DNA from: DATMGU01 sp035555315
GTDB taxonomy: Bacteria > Pseudomonadota > Alphaproteobacteria > ATCC43930 > CGMCC-115725
Assembly (NCBI GenBank): GCA_035555315.1
Contig: DATMGU010000107.1
Coordinates: 1 to 18,430 of the forward strand
DNA length: 18,430 nt
Direction: 5' to 3'
The notes under the pieces are model-generated. The model had not been told where the DNA came from. It made no database searches and saw only the letters and a list, made by a program, of their open reading frames with translations. The first letter of the stretch is position 1. Each line of letters opens with the position of its first letter. Below are positions 8,054 to 13,773 of this stretch, in pieces. The translations under genes and the position numbers were made by a program.

Positions 8054-9139
8054 CTAGGACGAGATCATGTCGAGATACGCCTTCAAGGCGGTGCCGTAAT
8101 TCGCCTGGTACCAGGCGGCATTAATCTTGGCCTGCACGGCGAGATTAGCCGGTGTACCGGGATCGACCGCCTGCAAGGCGTCCGGCACCATGGAAGCGGC
8201 TTGCGGATTGCCCGGACCGTTGCCCATTGCTCCCAACAAAGTGACCTGGCCGGCGGGATCCTGCATCGAGGCGATCGCCACCATCGCCTGTTTACCGGCG
8301 GGATTGCCCTTGGGCACCACCCACAAGCCGGGCTGCACCAGGCCGCCGGCGAAGCTCCAATCGATGCCACCCTTGGTTTCGAGCTTGAGCAGATTTGCCC
8401 TTGTATGCCACAGCCACCCCATCGAGACCTCGCCGCTGCGCAGCAGATTCTGGCTTTGCGCACCCGTATCCCAGTAGAGAAGCTCGCTCTTGATCGCGCT
8501 GATCTTGCGCATCGCCCGGTCGAGATCGAGCGGATAGAGCTTGTCCGGCGCCACGCCATCGGCCATCAGCGCCAGTTCAAGCATCGCCTGGCTGTCCTTG
8601 CGCAGCATGCGCTTGCCCGGAAACTTCTTCAGATCGAAGAAATCGGCGAGGGTTGGCGTGGTTTTCACCACCTTGGTGTCCCACGCCATGACGGTGCTGA
8701 ACATATAGTTCACCACGCCGAATTCGTAGCCGAATTCCGGCAGGATGCGATTGCGATCGACCACCGTGTAGTCGATCGGCTCCAGCATGCCGCGCGGGCC
8801 GAGTTCGCCGATGCCGGCGACGCCGGAATCACAGATATCCCATGTCACGTGCTTGGCCTCGACCATGGCGCGCATCTTGCCGTTGGAGGGACCACTGCCG
8901 TCCAGCACCAGCTTCCCGCCGGTCGCCTTCTCATAGGGGGCGACGAAGGCCTCGGCGAACGCCTTCATCGCGTCTCCGCCCCAATTGCATAACACCACCT
9001 CAGGCACCGCCGCCAAGGAGCGCCGGACGAGCGACGGGGCGATCCCCAACGCCGCGGCCCCCAACAGAAACCGCCGGCGGCCTACCCTGTGCTTTTCCCG
9101 CGCGATGATCTCGGCGGCGTCGGTGGCGAAATCCTGCAT
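8054..9139 (-). CDS. Tat-exported ABC solute-binding protein, polyamine type (second paralogue)
   Basis: The chosen start (MQDFATDAAE) gives 361 residues. AGGAG lies 10 nt upstream, and the paralogue also starts MQD. An ATG at 9160 adds seven residues and has a weaker ribosome binding site, so it remains possible. The leader has a textbook Tat motif (RRRFLL, 21-26), then a hydrophobic core and cleavage near SLAA-V. The mature protein starts EVVLCNWGGDAM and carries TWDICDSG, MLEPIDY and PKGNPAGKQAM, matching the binding protein at 5316-6413 over its full length. It sits between the ATPase and permease genes and is therefore the resident binding protein of the importer. Confidence 0.92.
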   Translation of the reverse strand: MQDFATDAAEIIAREKHRVGRRRFLLGAAALGIAPSLVRRSLAAVPEVVLCNWGGDAMKAFAEAFVAPYEKATGGKLVLDGSGPSNGKMRAMVEAKHVTWDICDSGVAGIGELGPRGMLEPIDYTVVDRNRILPEFGYEFGVVNYMFSTVMAWDTKVVKTTPTLADFFDLKKFPGKRMLRKDSQAMLELALMADGVAPDKLYPLDLDRAMRKISAIKSELLYWDTGAQSQNLLRSGEVSMGWLWHTRANLLKLETKGGIDWSFAGGLVQPGLWVVPKGNPAGKQAMVAIASMQDPAGQVTLLGAMGNGPGNPQAASMVPDALQAVDPGTPANLAVQAKINAAWYQANYGTALKAYLDMISS

Positions 9140-9188
9140 GGTACGGGCGCTCCTGCTCATGGCTCTGTCTTGGGTCGGTGAAGGGTCA

Positions 9189-10277
9189 TCAGTGAGGGGC
9201 GACCGGAACGGCGGCGTCGCCGTCCCAGCCGATATCGATCGCCGCGCCGGTCACCGGCGTCGAGCGCCGCCAGGTCGGCGTGCTGACGGTAACCGGGCCG
9301 ATGCCGTCGACATCGACGACGAGCTGATAATCCCCGCCCAGATAGGTCCAGCTGGCGACACGCCCGGCCAGCCGATTTGCCGCCGGCTCGCCCGCGTCGA
9401 GGATGCGGATCTTTTCCGGCCGCAGGGTCATCAACACGGCTGCGCCATCCGGTGCCGTGTCGCCGCTATGGCGGAGGGCCTGCCCGCCGCAGCGATAGGC
9501 GAAGCCGCTCGCGTCGGCGGCCTCGACCGTGCCGCTCAGAAAGTTGCTCCGGCCGAGGAAGCCGGCCACGAACCGGGTCGCCGGGCGTTCGTACAACGCC
9601 TGCGGTGCGTCCTGTTGCACCAGCCTTCCATCCCGCAGGATGGCGATCTCGTCGGACATCGACAGCGCCTCCTGCTGGTCATGCGTGACATAGATGAAGG
9701 TAAGGCCGAGGCGCTCGTGCAGGCTCTTCAATTCGATTTGCAGATCGGCGCGCAGATTCTTGTCCAGCGCGCTCAGCGGTTCGTCCAGCAGCAGCAGATG
9801 CGGCTTGAACACCAGCGCGCGGGCCAGCGCCGCGCGTTGCTGCTGCCCCCCGGAAAGCTGGCGCGGCATGCGGTCGGCGAGCGTCGAAAGCTGCACGGAA
9901 TCCAGCGCCTGACGCACCGACACCGCGATCTCGGCCTTGGGACGACGGCGCACCTTCAGCGGGAACGCGACATTTTCCGCGACCGTCAGATGGGGAAACA
10001 GCGCGTAGCCCTGGAATACCATGCCGAAATTGCGGCGCTCCGGCGGCAGATGGCCGATCGGCGTATCGTCCAGCCGGATCTCACCGCCGCTGGGGGCGAC
10101 GAAGCCGGCGATCATCATCAACAGCGTGGTCTTGCCGGAGCCGGACGGTCCCAGCAGCGTGAGGAAGCTGCCGCGCGCGATGCGCAGCGACACGTCGTCG
10201 ACGGCGATGCTCCCCCCATAGCGCTTGGACACTCGGTCCAGGGTCAAGGCATGGGATAGGCCCCCGCTCGCCGCCAT
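9189..10277 (-). CDS. ABC transporter ATP-binding protein, PotA-like
   Basis: The 362-residue ATPase has Walker A GPSGSGKT (43-50), Q-loop Q89 in MVFQGYALFPHLTV, signature LSGGQ (141-145), Walker B LLLLDEP (161-167) and switch H199. A C-terminal TOBE-type domain (about 240-362, with LRPEKIRI) is typical of the PotA/MalK/FbpC group. The start at 10277 (MAASGG) is favoured because AAGGGAG precedes it at good spacing; an ATG at 10295 lies so close to the predicted sigma-54 start (about 10297) that it is unlikely. It is the first gene of the importer operon. Confidence 0.94.
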   Translation of the reverse strand: MAASGGLSHALTLDRVSKRYGGSIAVDDVSLRIARGSFLTLLGPSGSGKTTLLMMIAGFVAPSGGEIRLDDTPIGHLPPERRNFGMVFQGYALFPHLTVAENVAFPLKVRRRPKAEIAVSVRQALDSVQLSTLADRMPRQLSGGQQQRAALARALVFKPHLLLLDEPLSALDKNLRADLQIELKSLHERLGLTFIYVTHDQQEALSMSDEIAILRDGRLVQQDAPQALYERPATRFVAGFLGRSNFLSGTVEAADASGFAYRCGGQALRHSGDTAPDGAAVLMTLRPEKIRILDAGEPAANRLAGRVASWTYLGGDYQLVVDVDGIGPVTVSTPTWRRSTPVTGAAIDIGWDGDAAVPVAPH

Positions 10278-10307
10278 CTGTTGCTCCCTTGCCATGCCGC
10301 ATAAAGG

Positions 10308-10323
10308 TGCAATGGCCGTACCA
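10308..10323 (-). promoter_or_regulatory. Sigma-54 (-24/-12) promoter for the importer operon
   Basis: Read on the minus strand the site is TGGTACGGCCATTGCA, a complete match to TGGYACRNNNNTTGCW, with GG and GC exactly 10 nt apart. The predicted transcription start is near 10297, giving a leader of about 20 nt that contains the AAGGGAG ribosome binding site of the ATPase gene at 10277. The site lies in the 107-bp gap between the SDR stop and the ATPase start. The same gap holds a GC hairpin (arms GGGCC/GGCCC, 10348-10361) without a T-tract, possibly the SDR transcript end. A sigma-54 activator such as NtrC is implied but no activator site was identified. Confidence 0.75.
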
Positions 10324-10384
10324 GCCCGACCTTGGGGTACGCGCTTTGGGCCGGCGGGCCCACCACGATCGACAAACCGAACCG

Positions 10385-11122
10385 TCAGCCCATTCTCCAC
10401 CCCCCATTTATCGGAATTACGGCTCCCGTGACGAACAAGCCGGCATCCGAGGCCAGCCACAGAACGGCGGCCGCGATATCGTCCGGCGTGCCCGGCCGAC
10501 CCATCGGCGTGTCGGCGACGAGGGCCGCCACGCGATCCTCCGGCCATGCGCCCGTGAACCCGGTATCCGCGATGAAGCCCGGAGCGACGACATTTGCGGT
10601 GATCCCTCGCGGCGCGAGTTCGCGAGCGAGGGCATAGGTCAAACCATGCAAGCCGGATTTCGCGGCGGCATAGGCGAGACTACCCGGCCGGCTGCCGCCC
10701 ATCTGTGCCGCGATCGAGCTGATATTGATGATGCGGCCACCAGGACTGGTCAGCAGGGAGCCCACGGCATGCGCCATGAGGAAGCTGCCCTTGAGATTGG
10801 TCGCGATCACCGCATCCCAGTTCGCGTCCGCTTCATCGACCGGCGTGGCAAGGCTGACGCCACGGGCGAACCCAGCGGCGTTAACGAGGAGATCCACCCG
10901 ATCCAGACCGGCAAGGGCCGCTCGGACATCCTCGCGCCGTCCGACATCCGCTGGTCGCCAAGATGCCGCGGCACCGAGCTGTGCCGCCGCTCCCCGAAGC
11001 CGGTCTTCGTTTCTACCAACAAGGGTCACGCGATAGTTGGCGCCGATCAGCGCCTTCGCGATGCCAAAACCGATGCCGCTGGAGCCACCGGTCACGAGGG
11101 CCTGTCTTGGTTCCTGCCTCAT
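10385..11122 (-). CDS. SDR-family NAD(P)-dependent oxidoreductase
   Basis: The 245-residue protein is a classical short-chain dehydrogenase. It has the cofactor motif TGGSSGIG (11-18), NAAG (81-84), structural N109, a catalytic Ser in INISS (135-136), and Y151/K155 in YAAAK. The C-terminal part carries the usual PG-I-T region and ends with INGG-WRMG. Length is typical. The ATG at 11122 has AAAGG 8 nt upstream and is better than the GTG at 11131. It is divergent from the LysR gene, the usual arrangement for a LysR target, and lies upstream of the importer operon on the same strand. The substrate is unknown; R34-R37 in the region after strand 2 (RVTLVGRN) fits NADP preference, which is inference. 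Confidence 0.93.
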   Translation of the reverse strand: MRQEPRQALVTGGSSGIGFGIAKALIGANYRVTLVGRNEDRLRGAAAQLGAAASWRPADVGRREDVRAALAGLDRVDLLVNAAGFARGVSLATPVDEADANWDAVIATNLKGSFLMAHAVGSLLTSPGGRIINISSIAAQMGGSRPGSLAYAAAKSGLHGLTYALARELAPRGITANVVAPGFIADTGFTGAWPEDRVAALVADTPMGRPGTPDDIAAAVLWLASDAGLFVTGAVIPINGGWRMG

Positions 11123-11221
11123 ATTGAACACCTTTCATTGTGGTGGTGTCCAAGATGTCGAAGGCAACCCGATAGGTCGAATACGATCGCCATGCCCCTA
11201 TGATATGATAAATGTATCGCC
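11123..11221. promoter_or_regulatory. Divergent SDR/LysR promoter region with candidate LysR box
   Basis: This 99-bp spacer between divergent genes is locally AT-rich near the LysR start. At 11202-11218 a dyad GATA-N9-TATC contains an exact T-N11-A (T11204, A11216), the hallmark of LysR-type sites. A perfect 10-bp direct repeat ATCGCCATGC lies at 11186-11195 and 11216-11225, spaced 30 bp start to start (about three helical turns). The second copy contains the LysR start codon. The assignment as operator is inference. Confidence 0.45.
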
Positions 11222-12127
11222 ATGCTCAGCCTGCGTCAGCTCCAGCAGTTCCTCGCCGTGGTCGAGGCGATGAGTTTTCGCCGGGCGGCGGAGCGTCTGA
11301 ACATGGCGCAACCGCCGTTGACCGCCGCCATCCGTCAGATGGAAGCGGACCTCGGCGTTCGCCTTTTCGAACGGACCAACCGGATCACGGCACTGACGGC
11401 GGCCGGCCAGGTGCTTCATGACGAAGCTCAACGGACGATCGCTCAGGCGGAGAGGGCCGTCACGCTCACGCGCCGCGCGGGGATGGGCGCGATCGGGTCG
11501 CTTCGCATCGGCTTCGTCGCGAGCGCCGTGCGGCACCTCGTTCCGGCCCTCATCGCCGATTTTCGCGGGACGCATCCCGGCGTCTTGCTGGAGCTTATGG
11601 AGGCTCCATCTGCCCGACAAGTAAGCGCGCTGCTGGAAGACCATCTAGACATCGGGATCGTCGCCTTGCCGCTTCCCGCCGGCACCGATCAGCATATTGC
11701 GACGCGCACGCTCACGCGAAGCCACCTCGTGGCGGCGTTACCGAGTGGGCATGCCTTGGCCGAAACACCCGATATCCCTTTGCCGCTCGCCGCGCTCGCC
11801 GACGAACCGTGGATTCTCTTTCCGGCCAGCGACGGTCCCGGCCTGCACACCTCGATCCTCGCCGCATGCGCCAAAGCTGGCTTCGCGCCGCAGGTAGCGC
11901 AGCGGGCGGTCCAGATGGAGACCATAGTCAGCCTGGTCGCCGCGGGTCTGAGCGTGGCACTGGTCCCCAACCTCTTCAACGAAGCGGGACGCGACGGCGT
12001 GGTCTTCCGGCCACTCGCCGGGCCGGGCTCGCCGGTACCCTACGAGGTGGCGCTCGCATGGCGCAGGGACGACAGGTCCCCGGCGCTTGCGGCGCTGCCC
12101 GCATCGAGCCGGATGCAAGCTCCCTAA
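11222..12127 (+). CDS. LysR-family transcriptional regulator
   Basis: The 301-residue protein has a winged helix-turn-helix at 4-63 (LRQLQQFLAVVEAMSFRRAA, then AQPPLTAAIRQME and LFERTNR), a linker helix, and a two-lobed effector domain from about 92 (GSLRIGFVASAV) to the C terminus. This is the full domain order and length of the family. It resembles the CatM/BenM-like branch, but the effector cannot be predicted. No strong Shine-Dalgarno precedes the ATG, and upstream ATGs are out of frame. Being divergent from the SDR gene, it most likely controls that gene and itself; control of the importer operon is possible but that operon has its own sigma-54 site. Confidence 0.94.
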   Translation: MLSLRQLQQFLAVVEAMSFRRAAERLNMAQPPLTAAIRQMEADLGVRLFERTNRITALTAAGQVLHDEAQRTIAQAERAVTLTRRAGMGAIGSLRIGFVASAVRHLVPALIADFRGTHPGVLLELMEAPSARQVSALLEDHLDIGIVALPLPAGTDQHIATRTLTRSHLVAALPSGHALAETPDIPLPLAALADEPWILFPASDGPGLHTSILAACAKAGFAPQVAQRAVQMETIVSLVAAGLSVALVPNLFNEAGRDGVVFRPLAGPGSPVPYEVALAWRRDDRSPALAALPASSRMQAP

Positions 12128-12137
12128 GGCAGACACA

Positions 12138-12151
12138 GCCGGCTTGCCGGC
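12138..12151 (+). terminator. Small GC hairpin after the LysR gene
   Basis: GCCGG-CTTG-CCGGC forms a 5-bp stem with a tetraloop 10 nt after the LysR stop. There is no T-tract behind it, so it would be at best a weak or factor-assisted terminator. Confidence 0.25.
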
Positions 12152-12186
12152 GCAGGGCCGCCGTATACGTCAAACGCCCCATACCG

Positions 12187-12235
12187 CCCTCGCCGAAGCC
12201 GTCGCACCCTAGCGTGTCGCGCGGCACGGCGAGGG
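12187..12235 (+). repeat. Inverted repeat upstream of urtA, same arms as the element after urtA
   Basis: Perfect 9-nt arms CCCTCGCCG (12187-12195) and CGGCGAGGG (12227-12235) can pair. After a small bulge, GCCG (12198-12201) pairs with CGGC (12222-12225), extending the stem. No T-tract follows. The same arm pair occurs at 13610-13647 on the other side of urtA. It could be a LysR terminator, a leader structure of urtA or a member of a palindromic repeat family. Confidence 0.5.
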
Positions 12236-12239
12236 TAGA

Positions 12240-12282
12240 TAAACCCCATCCCCGTCCGCTCGGGATCTCAACAGGGGGTTTA
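12240..12282 (+). promoter_or_regulatory. urtA leader hairpin that could mask the ribosome binding site
   Basis: TAAACCCC (12240-12247) is complementary to GGGGTTTA (12275-12282), and directly inside it ATCCC (12248-12252) pairs with GGGAT (12262-12266), with a bulge on the 3' side. The 3' arm contains most of the urtA Shine-Dalgarno AGGGGG (12273-12278), six nt before the ATG. If it folds in RNA, the ribosome binding site would be occluded. The pairing is seen directly; regulation is inference. Confidence 0.4.
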
Positions 12283-12284
12283 AC

Positions 12285-13583
12285 ATGGGTATTTTCACAA
12301 GACGGGCGGCGCTTGCCACGATCGCGGCGTTGGGAAGCGTGCTGATCGCCGGCATGCCGGCACGGGCGGCCGAGGACACGATCAAGATCGGCGTGCTGCA
12401 TTCGCTGAGCGGCACCATGGCGATCAGCGAGACGACCCTGAAGGACACCGTCCTGATGATGGTCGACGACCTCAACAAGAAGGGCGGCCTGCTCGGCAAG
12501 AAGGTCGAGGCGGTGGTCGTCGATCCGGCCTCGAACTGGCCGCTCTTCGCCGAGAAAGCACGCGAGCTGATTTCCAAGGATCACGTCGCGGTGGTGTTCG
12601 GCTGCTGGACCTCGGTCAGCCGCAAATCGGTGCTGCCGGTGTTCGAGGAGCTGAACGGCCTGCTGTTCTATCCCGTGCAGTATGAGGGCGAAGAGAGCTC
12701 GAACAACGTATTCTACACCGGTGCCGCGCCGAACCAGCAGGCGATCCCGGCGGTCGAATACCTGATGAGCAAGGAAGGCGGCGAGGTGAAGCGTTGGGTG
12801 CTGGCCGGCACCGACTACGTCTATCCGCGCACCACCAACAAGATCCTCGAGGCGTTCCTGAAGTCGAAGGGCGTCGCCGCCGAGGACATCATGATCAACT
12901 ACACGCCATTCGGTCAGTCCGATTGGCAGACGATCGTCGGCGACATCAAGAAGTTCGCCTCGGCCGGTAAGAAGACCGCGGTGGTCTCGACCATCAACGG
13001 CGATGCCAACGTGCCGTTCTATAAGGAATTGTCCAATGCCGGCATCAAGGCCTCCGACACGCCGGTCGTGGCCTTCTCGGTCGGCGAGGAAGAGCTGGCC
13101 GGCATCGACACCAAGAACCTGGTCGGTCACCTGGCCGCCTGGAACTACTTCGAGAGCGTGAAGGCGCCGGTCAACGACGCGTTCATCAAGCAATGGCACA
13201 CGTATATCAAGAACGACAAGCGCGTGACCAACGACCCGATGGAAGCCACCTATATCGGCTTCAAGATGTGGACCCAGGCTGTCTTGCAGGCCGGCACGAC
13301 CAATGTCGACGCGGTCCGGCAGGCGATGTACGGCCAGAAGGTCAAGGCCCCGGGCGGCTTTGAATCCGTCATGAACTCGAACCACCATCTGTCGAAGCCG
13401 GTCATGATCGGCGAGATCCAGGCCAATGGTCAGTTCGACATCGTCTGGCAGACCAAGGCCCCGATCAAGGCCGATGCCTGGAGCCCGTTCCTGCCGGAAG
13501 ACAAGGGCAAGATCGCCGATTGGACCTTCCCGTGGTCCTGCGGCAACTGCACCGCGGCCAAGTATGTCGCCTACGAGAAGTAA
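12285..13583 (+). CDS. urtA: Urea ABC transporter, periplasmic substrate-binding protein UrtA
   Basis: The 432-residue protein has a signal peptide (TRRAALATIAALG, cleavage after MPARA) and a periplasmic type-1 (LivJ-like) binding fold starting DTIKIGVLHSLSGTMA. Family-typical stretches include FGCWTSVSRKSVLPVFEE, LLFYPVQYEGEESS, the ending region DIVWQTKAPIKADAW-PFLP, and a C-terminal CGNC. Length agrees with UrtA. AGGGGG lies six nt before the ATG. It is the first gene of urtABCDE. The 190-bp gap to urtB with two hairpins fits the common need for more binding protein than permease. No sigma-54 site was found upstream; control by the two-component pair at 3-4019 is inferred. Confidence 0.96.
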   Translation: MGIFTRRAALATIAALGSVLIAGMPARAAEDTIKIGVLHSLSGTMAISETTLKDTVLMMVDDLNKKGGLLGKKVEAVVVDPASNWPLFAEKARELISKDHVAVVFGCWTSVSRKSVLPVFEELNGLLFYPVQYEGEESSNNVFYTGAAPNQQAIPAVEYLMSKEGGEVKRWVLAGTDYVYPRTTNKILEAFLKSKGVAAEDIMINYTPFGQSDWQTIVGDIKKFASAGKKTAVVSTINGDANVPFYKELSNAGIKASDTPVVAFSVGEEELAGIDTKNLVGHLAAWNYFESVKAPVNDAFIKQWHTYIKNDKRVTNDPMEATYIGFKMWTQAVLQAGTTNVDAVRQAMYGQKVKAPGGFESVMNSNHHLSKPVMIGEIQANGQFDIVWQTKAPIKADAWSPFLPEDKGKIADWTFPWSCGNCTAAKYVAYEK

Positions 13584-13609
13584 GCCTGTCGCCTTAGCCT
13601 GAGATCCGT

Positions 13610-13647
13610 CCCCTCGCCGTTCCGCTCGAAGCGGGATCGGCGAGGGG
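13610..13647 (+). terminator. Strong hairpin after urtA (attenuator-like)
   Basis: CCCCTCGCCG (13610-13619) pairs perfectly with CGGCGAGGGG (13638-13647), and inside it CCGC (13622-13625) pairs with GCGG (13631-13634) around a small loop. This very stable stem starts 27 nt after the urtA stop. The lack of a T-tract argues for partial termination, mRNA 3'-end protection, or both, rather than full termination before urtB. Confidence 0.6.
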
Positions 13648-13654
13648 CGGTCGC

Positions 13655-13677
13655 CGCGGGCCAAGAGGGGGTCCGCG
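13655..13677 (+). terminator. Second hairpin in the urtA-urtB gap
   Basis: CGCGGGCC (13655-13662) pairs with GGTCCGCG (13670-13677) through 8 pairs including one G-U, with a 7-nt purine loop. It stands 7 nt after the first hairpin. No T-tract follows directly; the T-rich repeats begin about 25 nt later. Confidence 0.4.
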
Positions 13678-13702
13678 ATCACGATACGGAATTTCCCCCC
13701 GA

Positions 13703-13766
13703 CGATTTTTGCGTTCCCCGATTTTTGCCTACCGGGATTTTCGCGTCCCACAATTCTTGCAGGAGC
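13703..13766 (+). repeat. Degenerate 16-bp tandem repeat, four units, in the urtB leader
   Basis: Four consecutive 16-nt units can be aligned without gaps: CGATTTTTGCGTTCCC, CGATTTTTGCCTACCG, GGATTTTCGCGTCCCA and CAATTCTTGCAGGAGC. The shared core is (C/G)(G/A)ATT(T/C)T(T/C)GC. The last unit contains the AGGAG ribosome binding site of urtB. The T-rich core stands out from the GC-rich surroundings. Confidence 0.65.
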
Positions 13767-13773
13767 GGTTGCC

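Noticed and set aside
10278..10547. N-terminal extension of the ATPase frame up to 10547
   Set aside because: It would overlap the SDR gene and the sigma-54 site, and adds no ABC domain sequence; AAGGGAG directly before 10277 marks the start.
12223..12236. CGGCACG-like -24 element upstream of urtA
   Set aside because: Ten nt after the GG the sequence is GT, not GC, and no TTGC-type -12 box is present; the bases belong to the inverted-repeat arm.
13703..13766. Possible CRISPR-like array
   Set aside because: The units are 16 nt, contiguous and degenerate, with no spacers and no cas genes nearby.
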